A stretch of 64,000 nucleotides of DNA from Strix aluco (GCF_031877795.1 NC_133933.1:21852029-21916028), one strand, 5' to 3'; numbered from the stretch's first letter, positions 12,701 to 24,939 are shown. The notes: a model not told the origin generated them from the letters alone. Translations and numbers: made by a program.

Positions 12701-15700
12701 GGTCTGATCATCAGGGGTGTTGTACTGGTATGGAGTTGGTTAGAGGTGATGCAGCTGGGCCCTGGGATCACCCCTTGCAAGAGCTGGGGTGTGCAATTCA
12801 GTGCTTTGGAAATCAGGCTGAGGAATGTCTGGGCTGGGCTGAACCAGAGGCACAGAGAAATGGGGGCTGATCGCGACGCTGGGACTCGGTGAGGCTGGGA
12901 AAGTGTTGGGTTAAATCCGAACACGGCTGATCCTCAGACCGGTTGCCCACAGTTGCCGGATGGTCAGGGTGGTTGCTGGATGTCTCATCCTCTTTAAGGC
13001 TGTGAAGACATGGGCCAACAAGGCCTTTTCCCAGTCCTGGGCATTCAGGGGTGCAAGACGTGCCCATCACTATCAGCTCTGTGAAGGATTTCAGAGAGAT
13101 TGTGCACCTGAAGGTTTATCTGCCCCATTGGGGATGACAGTAGCTGCAGCAGCATCTCCCCTCATGGGAATGATGGCAAAAATGGGGTTCCTGGTACGTC
13201 TGCAGCCGCTGGCCGGGGCTGTCTGTGCATGGGATGGAGCCCAGACATTCCCAGGTGAGAGATGCTTCACCCCTGACCAGCTGTTCAGAGCATGTTGGAA
13301 CCTTATTTCCAGCCCCTCAGATAAAGTCATCATACACAGTTGGGGCTGCAGTGTAAGACCTGGAGATGGCTTGGGATGTGTGCCTTTTGAGTGATAGACT
13401 GAAAAAAATCCTCACTTTAGGATGTTTTTTTCCAGATGAGAAGATTTTCTCAGTACACCTACCTAGTGCTGACCTCAGCAAAACAAGAGCAGTTTTCCTT
13501 GTATGTGCCAGAGCTTGGGAAATAAAAGCTGTGATCCATAGAAAGTCAGTAATCGGATAGATGGCCTAACCACCAAGAAGCACTTGAGAGCCACGTGTGA
13601 TTATTGGATTATTTAAAGGCCATTGGAATGGCCTTACTGTGCTTCTGGGCCCCCTGAAAACCTGCGTATGTGTGTACATATGCATATAGCCTGTTAGCCA
13701 AGGCGTACATCAGCTCAGAAACCAAAAGGGAAGCAGCTTTCCTCCCCGCGTGTAGCGTTTTCATGTGGTTTAAAGCAAGAGAAACCTGCAGTTACAGCCG
13801 TGTGCTCCCGAAGGAGCCGCCGGAGCAGCCTCATTCACACATTGGTGGCTGTGAGAAAGCAAACAGGTTGTCACAACAAATGTCCCAGCCAAGTCCTAAC
13901 ACGGCTTCTGTAGCGTGAGGGCTTTGTGTCGAAATGTTTTTTCTGCTCTTGTTGAAGTGCCATTTGTGAAGAAATGTGGAAAATCTGGAACAAATCCAGT
14001 GCTTGTCCTCAGAGATGTTTGAAAATTCACACAACTTCTAAAGTTCACACAGGATGGACAAAGGAAGGATGCTTGTGGTTCACTGTTACTTTGAAAACAG
14101 TCTTTGAGTTCTAATTTCCATCATGTTTTGACTCTTCCTTTCCAGGGAGTGAAGACAGTTTTAGCTCTTCAAGGAGCAAGGGCAGTGTTTTAGTGCCTGG
14201 AGTCCACGCGTCTGCTTCTGGAAGCACAAGGTCGTCTTTTTCTCGCAAGTAAGTAATGCAATTTTTGCTGGATAGTGCAAGTGCTGCTAGTTCAGAGATA
14301 AACTGCTGTGTAAGGTCTTGCAGCTAAGACATGCAGTATCGGTAGTATGAGTGTTAAAAAAATTTGGGTAACACTATGCTCTTGGGCAGCACTAACACAG
14401 ATGAGAACTGTGATATGGGAAAGAAAAAAACATGCTGTAGTTGGAGAACAAAAGTTATGAATATGCCAGATCAGCCGACTGGTATTTTTTTGTTGTTTCT
14501 TCATAACAAGTGTGGGAGATACAGTCAGGTAAGCCAGAAAAGGCGTTGGGTGAAGTGGAGGAGGAGACAACTGGGTGTATGGTAGTTAACAGCAGTACTT
14601 CTAACCAGTTAACCTTATCCTTTTGCTCTTGGGTGTATGGTAGTTAACAGCAGTACTTCTAACCAGTTAACCTTATCCTTTTGCTCTTGGGTGTATGGTA
14701 GTTAACAGCAGTACTTCTAACCAGTTAACCTTATCCTTTTGCTCTTATCACTGTTTTCTCTTTGTAATAACCTGTCAGCTCAGCAGGTGCCTTTCCAGAT
14801 CATGACCTTATTTTTTGTAGGAAGAAGGAGACAGTATTACCTGTGATGCTTTTTTTTCTTAAACACTCTTGCCCAACCTTTTATATCACTAAAACTATAT
14901 GCAAATTTTAAAAATATCATACTCATCTATCTAAATGAACCTTTCATGAAATATTTCTGTAAGATTTCTCCCTATCACGTGTGAAGTGCAAATCCAGACA
15001 GCTTGCGAACGCGGGGGTGTTGGGATGGAGCAGCGCCCGTTGTGCTCTGCCCAGGCAATCCCTGCTGGTTCCATTTTTTGGAGCGGGTGGAAAGAGTTCA
15101 AATGGCCAGGACTGGTTTGCTGCCCTGTGTGGAGGAGCTGGCAGGCGGGCTGGGACCACCAGCAGGACACCCCTGTGCTTAACTCACACAGACGTCTCCA
15201 AGGTCGCAGGGTGCCCCGGTGTGCAGAGATCGGCAGAATGATGCTTAATGAGCAGTTCCCTGTTTTGAAAATGAGACCCGTTGTCAGTTTGAATCTGCAA
15301 AGGAATTCCGTAGTACAAAGTTATTTTGTCTGTAGTACAGATAGCACTATGCTGAGTAGCTTTCTTACAAAGATGGGCAATCAAGTACCCAGAATATGTA
15401 TCTACAGCAGTACAGATATATTTACACCCTCAGTCCTGGGGTAGAGATCCACTATAATCTACTTGTCAAATTTGTCCTGGCTATTTTCCTCTCCCCAGTT
15501 GTCTTTTCACAATATTTGGCACCAGGTGTTTGTGAATGTGTTGGCACACGGGACATTGGGCAGTTATAGCTTTGATCATATCAAGTGACATTGTTATACC
15601 ACACTCTTGAGCCCACCTGTAAGTGGCTTTTTCTCCAAGATGCCCATGCTTTTGGTGTGCCCATTTCACCAAGCCTTCATGATCCTCCTTCTGAGGGAAT

Positions 15701-18700
15701 TTCAGTCCAACTTGAGAAATTTTTGCCCAATTGTCTGAACAGAGTTATAAAGTCATTCTAAAGTGTCTGTATTACTATGAGCATCAACGTGAAACACAGT
15801 TACTTTAGTCCTTTGTACTATTTCCCAAATATCTTTCCAAAGTTCCTTTCCCCAGACTTCCTTGGAATATATTTTCCAGTCTTTGGCTACCCATGTTGGC
15901 AGCCAGATAGCAAATCCATTAGCCACTGAGCCAGAATCAGTATATAAATGGCATTCTCCTAGATCTTCTTGTTTCAAGGCCATATAACTGCATATAATTC
16001 AGCATATTGGCTGCTTTTCCCTTCTCCCGTTGCTTCTAAAAATTCCTCTGAATGAGGATGGTAAGCTACCGCTTTCCAAAACCTTTTCCCTCCTATATAC
16101 TTAGCTGACCCATCAGTGAACCAAGCATGTTCTTTTTCAAACGGCGTTAATTAATCTAGTTTTTCCCCATCGCACTGGGGATTGATTCCCCTTTGCTGTA
16201 ACATCGGGGTTTATTCCTTGCTCACTTGTGGGGGCAGTAGCTGCTCGCTCATGGAGGGTAGCTACCCTGCCAACTCCTAGCTTGGCTCTATCCTGAATAT
16301 TACACCATTTCCACTTTACGATACTTGATTCCTGAGCATGCCCAATTCGATGGGTTTTTGGAGAAGTTTTAACCCATTGCATAATAGGAATTTCAGGATG
16401 AAGAGCCACTTCATGCCCTATTGTAAGCTGTTCTGTTTCTACCAATGCCCAATAACATGTTAACATCTGTTTCTCAAAAGATGTATAATTGTTTCCTGCC
16501 TCTGGCAACTTTTGTCCCCAGAAACCCAAGGGAACCTTTCCCTGTTTTTGCCATAGGCTCCAGCTGGCCTATAATCCATTTACTGACACATTCAACTCCA
16601 CTTCTCCATCCTGCACGGGCCACAAATCTAGAGCCTTTTGAATATCTTCCTTTGCTGACTCACAAGCAGCTTGCTGTTCATTCCCCCATTCAAATTCATA
16701 TTTTTTCCAGGTTATCTTATACGAAGGAGTCAAAATCTGTCCTAAATGGGGAATATGTTGCTGCCAAAAGCCAAACAGTCCAATAAATCTCTGTGCCTCA
16801 TTCTTCTTTTGTGGTACTGCAAAATCAAAAATTTTCTGTCGAGCTTTGGGTAATATTTCCCGATGCCCACAATGCCATTGAATTCCTAAAAATTTTACCA
16901 TTTGGGATGGTCCTTGAATCCTGTTAAGATTAATTTCCCAACCTTTGTGCCTCATAGGGTCCACCATCAGTTTGAGTATTTGTTGCACTTCCTCCTCATT
17001 GTTTCCTTGAATCAAAATGTCATCTGTATAATGAACTATTTGTATATGAGGGGTCAGTTTTATCTCATCCAGGTGCTCAGCCACCATGAGAAATGGTTGT
17101 GCTATGCAACCATCCCTGAGGCAATCTGATAAACGTATGCTGTCATCCCTGCCACGTGAAGGCAAATCGGTCCCAGTGCTCCTCTGCAATCGGGATGGTG
17201 AAAAATGCATTAGCCAAATCTACTACAGCATACCAAGTTCCTGGATGCTTCTGGACCTTTTCTATTAAAGTAATAGTATTGGTAGGGCTGCTGTAAGAGG
17301 CAGGGTGTGTTTATTCAGTTCCCTAAAACCGACTGTCATTCTCCATGACCCATCACTTGACAGGCCATACCGGATTGTTCCAAGCTGTGGTAACTGATTT
17401 CAGTACCCCTGCACCCAATAGATCTTTAATTGTCTGTGATATCTCAGCATGCCCTCCCGGAATTCTATATTGCTTCATAGTCACTAGTTTAGTAGCAGCT
17501 GGAATCTGTACAGGAGGCATTTTCACCTTCCCTACTAAAATCAGTACTGGAACGATTTTTCACCCCAAACCGATACTGACCACCTGGGAGATTCAAAGTT
17601 AGTCCCTTCAAAATGTCTATTCCTGTTATGTGTTCAGGAACGGGGACAATCCTGACTGAATACAATCATTCTGGGAGGTTTCCTGTTTCCATTTCTGTTT
17701 GTGTTTGTACAGCTCCCATCTGTTTTCCTCCCAAACCTGTAATAATTACAGGTTGTCCTTTAAATTTCTTGGGATTCCCATATATTAAGGAGGCCTCCAC
17801 TCCTGTGTCAATTAAGGTTTTTACATTTTGCAAGGACTGTTTTTTCCAAAATATTTGGAGCTCCTTCCGCATGCATTGCACTGGAGCTTGGCCATCGCTT
17901 CATTCTTGTTTATCACACCGGCCCATTTCCCTTGTCTCTTTCCATGGGTATAAATCAGAATACAGCTCCCAGTCCTCCTTCTCCCTGGAACAGCTGATCT
18001 GCCCGCAGAGGGCCCACTGCGTACAGATGTGGTATCCTGTTGAGGCTCAAGAAGAGGTGTTGTAGGCTGAGTTACCCCTGGATCCTTAGTTTTAGAACTC
18101 TGCACTGTCTTGCTAGGTTTACTCAGGCCTCTCTGTTTATATATTTGCCACAGCTCCTTAGTTGGAACACAGTCAATTTTTTCATGAGACATGCCGTCTT
18201 GTAACAAAGCCGAAAACATTTCCTTATGAGAAATCCTGTTTTCACTGCCTTTAGGGCTGTCTCGAGTATCTCGATTCCCTGCACTCCCTTGGGGGCCCCA
18301 CTCTCCAAGGTCACCCAGCTGCTGTATTCTTTCTCTTGCATCACAAAGGGGATTTTCTGTCTCATTAATCAAAAGAGTCATGATTACATTTTTATATGCC
18401 AGTGGGTCAGTCTTAACTAATCAATTCCTGTGAGTAACCGTTAAAGCACCAAGCATGATCACATCAGGGTCTCCTACAAAGATTGCCATTTTCATCCCTT
18501 CCTCCTTCATCCGTTGTTTACAGTCTCACAAAGTATACCACGGACGTTCTCCGTTTGGCCAGTCATTCTCCGTAGGTTACTTAGTATGACATCCCTGAGC
18601 TGCCAAAGCCAATCAATTTGTATCCTGCTGATTATTCTGAAATGCATCTTGCACAAAAGAATCTGAACATAAATCAAAAATTTCTTGGAATCCCATGGAT

Positions 18701-21700
18701 CTAGGGTTATCCATGCCATTCCCTGATTGTGCAAACGCACCACCCAAGAGAGCAGGGGTTCCCCCCGGTCTCTGTTTAAATCTTTCAGTTATATCATTTA
18801 CATCATGCTGAGTATAATCTACCACATCCTTCCTTCCTTGTTGCCCATTAACATCTAATTCTATTTTCCATCTCCACGCTGGTTTCACATCCACTATTTC
18901 ATCTGAGGGACCAGCCTCATCAGAATCCGTAGAATCCCAGATATTTCCATCCCATCTATCAGGATCCCGCTGTACACCCGCTTCTGCAATCACTGCATGT
19001 GCTTTCTTACAATTCACCCGTCCCCTTCTTTTCTTATACTGTGCAACCCGTACTGCAGCTCTTTCAGCTACAGTCTGATAAGTGTCCAACTTATTGGCAA
19101 GCAACTTATTTTGGCGCTGTAACATTACAGTTTGACTCTGCAAATCACACAGTTGTCACTCCATGTGGGAAAACAATTGTTCTTTCTGTTGGTGCTGTTT
19201 CCGATGTGCTGCTAACAAAATCCATCCGTCTTCCTGGACCCACAATTTCTTTTCCTTTTTGAATAGGCAATTTTTGGATGTATTTTATACATCCAGCCGT
19301 TCGGCTTCTTTCAACCGTCCTTCCCATTGCTCGCACAGTTCTCCGACCTTAGCCCACTTGAGAGCAGTGAACTATGGGGAGTGCTTTTCCATCCAGGAAT
19401 TTCAGACCAAGCAGATTCATTACACTTAGATTTAAAAAGTGACATTTTGTTGGAATCCTGTCTGTGATGCCAAATTTGTTTTGCCAATTGACAGGGTCAA
19501 CGAAAGGACACAGACACCAAGTTAAAAAGATAAGCTTATTTTACTTTAGTTTAAAGCAGCAGAAAGAATAAGCAAGGTAATGCACCTGATCATTACCACG
19601 TAGAGTTAGCTATAGTGATTCAGACAGATACATCACCAGTTGCCCCAGTACTTTACCATCATCCAGATCTGTGCTTCAGCTGGGGAGCCCTGTCACAGTG
19701 AAGGATCGGAGAACTGCTTCCGGCAATTGGGAAGTCCTACGCAGTGCAGCCAGTCATAGGTGAGGTCTCCATCTTCACTGTGTAAGGGTCCTGCTTTTTA
19801 TACCGTTTAACAAACAAATCACATTAAAAAAGGGGCACGGAAACATCTGGTAGATTGGCTTCACTTCATTTGGGTGCATCCCAGATTTGTCCAGGATCCC
19901 GGGTGCATCTGAGGAGTTCCTGTCTTCTAGCAAACAGCTGCTGTAGGGTCCAAAAATATATATTCTTTACCTATAGTTTTCCAAGGATATTACCATGGTC
20001 ACATTTCATGCTGATATGATGCTGGTTGGGAGGTTCACTCAGAAGTCAACTCCTAGGTTCAGGGCCTGTGGTTCAGGCTTTGGTTTGAGGCCTATGGTTC
20101 AGGCCTTTTTATGTCAAGTGTATGGAGTAGGGGCACTCGAACCCCTGTAGCTCTTTCAGGGGGACTCTAACCCCAAGCCAACAACCCGGGTGTTCTCCAA
20201 ACTTTCATCTGGTAGAACTTATCCAAGAGGGGACTCGAACCCCTCGGGTACCCTTATAGCCCAACCTCGCGAGGCTTTCAGCACATCTTACAGGCAGGCA
20301 ACCAGAAATCCCAGAAGAATGCCTTTAATCTTACCAGGTGACTTGCACCGAGCTCTTCGGTCTGGGCATCGGAGGTTCTCCCTGAGAAATCCTCGGTGCC
20401 GACTTGAGATCCTGCAATCCCACGGATCTGCCAAGATTCAGCAGCAGTGTCCCATCTGGGGTGCCAAAATGTTACTGTAAATCCTGTCTCAAAAGAACCC
20501 TCTAAGACTTAGTTTGATGTTTTTAGAAGGCAGGCATTCTGTATTGCAGCGCTGGATGCACGGGGCATCACTCCACCTAACAGCCATGCTGAAAGACAAA
20601 GGCACACTTATTCTATACAATGAAAGAAATGAATATTCGTGTATTTTCCAAGAAGGATCTAATGCATATGTTAATACATTGTGCGAGCGCACTAGAATTT
20701 GGGCAAGGGTCTCTGAGGGGCTTCCATGGGGGTTTTCAGTGGTCTGTGGTGGTCCCTAGTGGCTGTTGAAGAGGTGTCTCTTAGTGTCCTTTCCAAGAAC
20801 TGAGTCTTTCTTTCATATAAGGTCCTGTGTTGGCTCATTGCTCTGTCTGTAAAGTTTCTCAGCTTTCTTATCTTTGGCCTCCACAGGTGTGTGCTGGTTT
20901 CTCTGCCCTCCTCGGGATGTACCCATCACAGCGACAAAAATTATGTCTTTGGGTGCATTCGTGTCTGAGGCCCCTTACAGCAATGAGCACCAACTGCTTG
21001 CAGGCATCAGCTACAGGCGTCGGTACAGCAGGCTGTCAGGAGGGGATGGACTGGTACAGCCGTTCCCACGGGACGGGGAGAGCAGGAGCCAGGCTCATCA
21101 AAGGGAGCCTTAGCGCTCTCTTCACTGCCGTCTGCAGCCCACACCGCCTTCGGCTGGTGCGTGGCCCAGGAGCAGGGTGGAATCACACTGAGCACCCAGC
21201 AGCCCAGCAAGGAGAGGGTGGGAGGGATCACACCACCACACCCCTGCTCTGTGTGTATGATATGTCTGAAGTAATTTGTCTCTAAACACCAGTTTTACAA
21301 AACAGATTTTCCACATGCATATTACCAGTTTCTTTACAACTGAAAATATTTCTCTTTATTCAAAACAGGGAGTTGACCATACTCCAAAAGAAAGGAAGAG
21401 CACAATGTTCCTCTGAGTACCACTGAAGAGAATCACAGAAGAGTGGGGAAAATGTGTTTTCAACAGCTTGCCACTTCAGAGACAAGCAAAGCTTAAGTTA
21501 TCCTGTGTCAGTTAATGTCCACAGTGTAACTGAAAAAAATGTTGACAACAAAATGTTCTTTAAATCCTGTTTTCCATCATCCTTATATATAGACACACTT
21601 TTGTGCTTAGAATCTTCCTGATCCTGTGTAAACTTCCTGTAGAATTATACATTCCTGTCTACTTATACATCCCTGTATTTTCTGTAGGCAGCTGAATTGC

Positions 21701-23240
21701 TTTGTCTGTTTCTAACCCCTGGGACATCATCTGGCAGGGACATCCCTAATTCTTATGTTCCTTGCTGTGTGAATAGATTCCTCTTCTGTGGGAGCTGCAG
21801 GCTTCCTACAACGACCAAGTGTGACAGTTCCTCTCCTTCTTCCTGAGTGGAAGTGGCAGTGACAGAAAATCTTTAACAGCCTTCACCAGTGTGGTTGCAG
21901 ATGTACGACATGCTGAGCTGGCAGAGCTGAGCATCATGAAGTCTTGTCTGTTAGACTAAACTTGAGGTCCTGGCACAAATATTTTTGATGCTGCAAAAAG
22001 AAAGTTGCCTCAAAATATGTGTGTTTGATGCAGTTTTAATTAGCAAGGGTAACCATAACAGATTACAATATGGTGGTTGTTTTTTCATGTTAAACCTTTG
22101 CTATAAGCAGCCCATCAGAGGTGTGAAAGATGGTCCTTATTAAGGGTGCACCTGTCAGGGGGAGGGCAGTGATATATTGTGCCAACTTCCTTGCATTTTT
22201 CCACTAAGCAGTTTTTAAGTCCTCTCTGCTTTATAGATCTGAATGTCTCCTGCATCAGATTCCAAACTTCACGTAACTGCAGAAACATAAAAGCGATAGC
22301 CAGGAGTTGTACAATGCTAGTGCTTTGCTTAGAGGCTTGGTCAGCAGCGCCTCACAACAGCCGTTTGGTGCAGTTTCTTCAGGCAGTCTCACACGTGATT
22401 TCAGGACCAATAATTCTGCCATCATCAAAAGCCTTAATTAAATGAAGAAAAATAAACAAAGCAACCAAATGACAACAAGTACATGGGTTTAAAACTGTTC
22501 CTTTGTAAACATGAGCTGATAATACAAATAATGACTTGAACAGAAAACATGATTGCTGGGAAATTCCATAATATAGAATATTCCAGTAGAGTGTAATAAT
22601 CCTGTCCTGACAATATTTTAGCGATTTAGTCATGCATATGCACGTGCACGCACACACGCACACACACCCCCCCCAACAGCGAGACTTTGAGAGAAAAGTG
22701 AGAATAGACTAATTTCAGCACTGCAGAAAACTGAAGATTCAAAGTTAAACAGTATTTCAAGAGGAAGCAGATAATCCTTGTCTGTGATCGTTGTCATATT
22801 TCAGATTGTCACCAAGAAAATTAAAGAAAAGCATACATACCTTGGATTTATGTTTAACTTGAATTTCTTTCACGCTGGGTAATAAAAATCTAGAGTATGA
22901 GCATCGTTATCAGGGTTTCAAATACTTTCTTATTAAACACATGTAGACCCAAGATCAAACTTTCTTGAGAAAAATAATTCTTCAATTAAGATTAGACAAA
23001 AGTAATATTTTCACCAAATTTGGAAATGCTTTTTATTAAATTTTTTTTTGTAAATTATGGAGAATTCCTTTTGCAGAATTGTCAGTCCAAAAGCAACCAG
23101 GCATCTTTACTTATCTCTGTGCAGGTATGTGCATGTGTACGTTTGGGGGTGTTGTGTCTGCAGACAGCTGAAGTCAGTACCAATGAAGAAAGCAATTCTA
23201 ACCAATTCTTCTGACTTTACTTACATATCCTCTAAACAGG
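761..23240 (+). CDS. ARHGAP20-like PH-domain gene lacking the RhoGAP core (partial, 10 exons)
   Basis: Exons are 761-931, 1858-1899, 2193-2277, 2381-2434, 2919-3060, 4064-4108, 4747-4820, 5008-5170, 14146-14248 and 23164-23240. All have AG/GT borders, matching phases and no internal stop. Exons 1-2 read as the end of a PH domain of ARHGAP20 type: RVRLSELWV, then [14 protein letters not shown], then [11 protein letters not shown]. These parallel KIKLTDMW, FVLGWP..NFVATF and KDKWLSLLQR recalled from human ARHGAP20. Exons 3-4 ([22 protein letters not shown]) fit the following linker. Exon 7 ([12 protein letters not shown]) resembles the basic stretch just before the GAP domain. Exon 8 ([17 protein letters not shown]) resembles its last helix. 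The GAP body between them, with the arginine finger, is absent; only a 187-bp intron separates exons 7 and 8. The tail is Ser-rich. The active family stimulates GTP hydrolysis by Rho-type GTPases; this copy should not. The first and last exons lie outside or were not found. The family call is from memory; the exon chain is firmer than the name. Confidence 0.6.
5171..9654. other. Intron sequence without recognised genes
   Basis: This is the left part of the large intron between exons 8 and 9 of the ARHGAP20-like gene. It is unremarkable, with short chance frames only. A cryptic exon-like block at about 8278-8370 has an acceptor, an open frame and a donor, but its 3' phase does not fit the next exon. 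Confidence 0.5.
8796..8820. repeat. AT-rich microsatellite
   Basis: A short run of alternating (AT/GT) dinucleotides lies inside the intron of the ARHGAP20-like gene. Confidence 0.6.
9655..12390 (-). mobile_element. CR1 LINE, 5'-truncated, with long intact ORF2
   Basis: This is a non-LTR retrotransposon of the avian CR1 family, antisense to the host gene. The 3' end (left) carries the family's hallmark tail: ATTCTGTG-type repeats at 9655-9675, followed by the conserved 3' UTR block. An uninterrupted 887-codon frame (12402 to 9739) covers the C-terminal half of the AP-endonuclease and the whole reverse transcriptase. The endonuclease part shows VGDFN near residue 101 and the catalytic SDH near 170. 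The RT part shows LDFSKAFD near 534, [10 protein letters not shown] near 591 and the active-site FADD near 621. The 5' end is cut inside the endonuclease (…[11 protein letters not shown]); the first six or seven residues of the frame come from flanking DNA. ORF1 is absent, so the copy is dead on arrival, but the unbroken frame implies a fairly recent insertion. Confidence 0.95.
9739..12402 (-). CDS. CR1 endonuclease/reverse transcriptase ORF2 (5'-truncated)
   Basis: The frame encodes the C-terminal endonuclease and the reverse transcriptase that copies CR1 RNA at a nicked chromosomal target. All RT core blocks are present in order, including [41 protein letters not shown] and [10 protein letters not shown]. 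About 890 residues remain of a roughly 1000-residue ORF2. The initiating Met belongs to fused flanking sequence, so this is a coding relic of the element, not a host gene. Confidence 0.9.
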   Translation of the reverse strand: MYSFHASHDWSAAIDGYKLFRRDRQGRRGGGVALYVRQCYDSSEIKYSDNGVESVWIRLRANKADLAVGVCYRPPTQSSEVGEAFYKQLGEISRSLAIVLVGDFNLLGICWDDNTAEKEQSRRFLECMEDNFLTQLVSEPTREGALLDLLLVNREELVGEVKVGGCLGCSDHEMIEFLILRETKRGVSKTATLDFQRANFDLFKRLVNQIAWEAALKDMGVQEGWTYFKSKVLKAQEQAVPTCRKTSRRGMRPAWLNRDIWLDLKNKRRIYHLWKRGQVSHEDYTVVVKLCRENIRRAKAQLELNLAAAVKDNKRSFYKFVNSKRRIRENLPPLLDAEGNMVTKDEEKAEVLNAYFASVFSSGTGCSLDTQPHELRDGEGKQIEVSTVEEEVVRDLLHRLDAHKSVGPDGLHPRVLRELADVLAKPLSVIYLKSWLTGEVPLDWRVANVTPIYKKGRKEDPGNYRPVSLTSVPGKVMEQVLSGAIKSHIMDNQGIRPSQHGFMKGRSCLTNLISFYDRVTRLLDEGKAVDVVYLDFSKAFDTVSYSILLAKLTTRSLDGHTLRWVKNWLDGRAQRVVVNGAKSDWRPVTSGVPQGSVLGPLLFNIFIDDLDEGIECTLSKFADDTKLGGSVDLLEGREALQRDLDRLERWAKANWMSFNKVKCRVLHFGHNNPQQRYRLGEEWLESCQSERDLGVLIDSRLNMSQQCAQVAKRASGILACIRNSVASRDREGILPLYSALVRPHLDDCVQFWAPHYKKDIESLECVQRRATKLVKGLEHRSYEERLRELGLFSLEKRRLRGDLIALYSYLKGGCRELGMSLFNKVTSDRTRGNGLKLRQGRFRLDIRKHFFTERVVRRWNGLPREVVESPSLEVFKSKVDLALRDML
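12403..14145. other. Intron sequence right of the CR1
   Basis: This is the remainder of the intron before exon 9 of the ARHGAP20-like gene. I see no coding similarity, RNA gene or repeat structure here. Confidence 0.5.
14573..14746. repeat. 58-bp tandem repeat, three identical copies
   Basis: Three copies of a 58-bp unit beginning GGGTGTATGGTAGTTAACAG follow each other without a mismatch at 14573, 14631 and 14689. They lie in the intron between exons 9 and 10 of the ARHGAP20-like gene. Perfect identity points to a very recent duplication or to an assembly artefact. Confidence 0.97.
15200..20110 (-). mobile_element. Broken ERVL-type endogenous retrovirus, antisense, one LTR
   Basis: This is an old class III (ERVL-like) provirus remnant. 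From right to left it has a 5' LTR (about 19477-20110), gag (about 17900-19430), aspartic protease around 17700-17850 (LIDTG motif), reverse transcriptase (about 16200-17600, with [17 protein letters not shown]), RNase H (about 15750-16130) and part of integrase (zinc-binding region about 15490-15670, and QTDNGSHF near 15280). The [10 protein letters not shown] and [16 protein letters not shown] blocks are typical of ERVL pol as I recall it. The 3' end of pol, any dUTPase or env, and the 3' LTR are missing. The element is clearly broken, with many interruptions. It lies in an intron of the ARHGAP20-like gene. Confidence 0.85.
19477..20110 (-). repeat. 5' LTR of the ERVL element
   Basis: The LTR begins on the + strand with TGTTTTGCC, which is the CA end on the element's strand, just right of a TGG-type primer-site-like stretch at about 19452-19473. 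On the minus strand a TATA box (GGTATAAAAAGC) lies near 19792-19803, with A/T-rich polyadenylation-like sequence near 19530-19570. This gives a U3-R-U5 order. The right border is approximate. Confidence 0.6.
20111..20469 (-). mobile_element. Leader and primer-binding site of a second ERV
   Basis: This is the fossil leader of a different retrovirus-like element in the same orientation. The primer-binding site TGGCACCCCAGATGGGAC (minus strand, 20449-20466) sits two to three bases from its LTR. It resembles the 3' end of tRNA-Arg(CCU) as I recall it. The leader contains three short hairpins shaped like a tRNA T-arm. No gag or pol of this element remains, and the ERVL element abuts it on the left. 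Confidence 0.6.
20470..20982 (-). repeat. LTR of the second ERV
   Basis: The LTR starts TGTTACTGTAA on the + strand and probably ends TTACAGCA, giving TG...CA termini with a short imperfect inverted repeat. It directly follows the primer-binding site, which fixes the left border well. The right border at 20982 is inferred from the terminal match only. Confidence 0.55.
20983..23163. other. Intron sequence, no gene seen
   Basis: This AT-rich sequence right of the ERV remains shows no supported exon or RNA gene. A short CA/C-rich microsatellite lies at about 22640-22674. Confidence 0.5.
22640..22674. repeat. CA-rich microsatellite
   Basis: A (CA)n run passes into a C homopolymer within the intron. 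Confidence 0.7.
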
Positions 23241-24939
23241 GTAAGTCAAGATACTTAATTCAAGTTCACACACTGCGTAAACAACAGGTGCTTTAGTTAA
23301 ACTGGATAAAATCCCTGTGTGAAAGCCTCAATGAAAATTGAACGGGGTTTAAATCAATGAGTTTAAATCACTTCCAAAGTAAATCAAGCCAAATCAAATT
23401 AAGGTCATTACATTTTTCTGTGAGACTGTCCAATCAGGGGCTCAACCCAGATTAACCACATCACTTTAATAACTAATTCAGAATGAATGTCCAAGTGTCC
23501 TTCCTTGTCCACACCAGCCCTTTGACTCAGTCCGTGACGCCGACCTCTGAGGGCTGCCCAAGCCGGCAACCTGCCTGCACGGGCAGAATTGTCTTCTGCC
23601 TGCCAGGTGCCCATCACAGAGGGGGACGCACAGGAGGCAACGCTGTGCCGGCACCGTAACGAAGTTCACTTGGGATGATGAAGGATAATTAGTATGAGCG
23701 CTAGCATCCTGAGTTCACCTAGAGATCCCTTTCCAAACCCAGAGACTGCCTGTATAAAGACCTAAAAATGAAGCTAGAGAAGACAGAAATGCCTTTATAA
23801 TAGCAGAGTTCTTTGAAGTTCAAGTGTTATATTGGGAGAATTTTTCTGTAAATGAAAAATAATTGAGAAGCCCTTCCCCTGCTCTAAGACATGAACATTT
23901 CTTTACTTATTTATTTATTCCTTTCATGCTGGTTTATCCCTGCCTAAACAATGTTAAAAAGAAGGGAAGTTGCTGCTGTGGGAGAAAGATTTTTTTTCAC
24001 ACATTACTTTTCTCCCTTGCTAGACAGTGGGAATACGGCCACTAACAGAGAGGCCTCCGTCACTCTCCTGATCAGGGGGTATCTGATTTCCTGACAGGCC
24101 GGGCAGTCAAAAGTCTCTGGGTGCAATGCGGGTGTATAACAATCCAACGCAGGTTGGAGTAACAGAAGTGTGGGTGTGTGTGCTACACGCACACGTGTGA
24201 CAGCTGAGAAATAACTTCTCCCCAAAGACTCCTCCCTGCTGCTGCTGGTGGTGCTGGTGCCATGGGGGGAGCTGGGAGCCCGACCCCAGGGCTCAGCTGG
24301 GGATGTGGAGCTCCCTGTGCAAGCCAGGGACAGCCTCGTGCTGCCCCGCTGCTCTGTCTGGGGAGGTTTAGGGGCCCTGGGAGCTCTGTCCTGCCAGGGG
24401 GGTTGTGCTTTGCACGCTGCAGGGACTGCAGAGCCAGGGGCAGTGGCCGTGGCCCAACGGGTGGGTGTTCCCGTGGGGCTCTGGTGCCTGTGACTTCTTA
24501 CAGAGAAGTCACCAAGGGGTGTCACCAAGGGTGCCAGCCAGCAGCACCACGCTGCAGTACGGCTCAGGCCAGCGGTGAGGCAGGCGAGGGGAAGGCTGGG
24601 CTGGATGAGGGCCAGGGCAAAAGCTCTGGCCCCTGAGGGAGGTTTCTACAGCTGGGGCGAGGGCGCAGCCACTGTGGGGAGCGCCTGGGGCAGGGCAGGT
24701 GCCACCTCAGGGCTGGACGCAGGGGTGCCCAGGGCTGCCAGCCACAGCCAGTGCCCGGGGGCTGTGGGGATATGTCCCTGTCCCTGCAGTGCTCACCACC
24801 CTCCCCCTTATTGTCTGAAAATTCTCTCACCCCCTCTCCCACCCATCCCGGGCCCCTGCATATTCTCCCCTGCTCCCCCAGCCACCATCTCGCTCCTACC
24901 CAGCCCCACTGACCTCTTCTCTCCCTCCTCCTCTAGACC

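Noticed and set aside
20227-20245. tRNA gene
   Set aside because: Only a T-arm-like hairpin is present; no acceptor, D or anticodon arms can be drawn around it.
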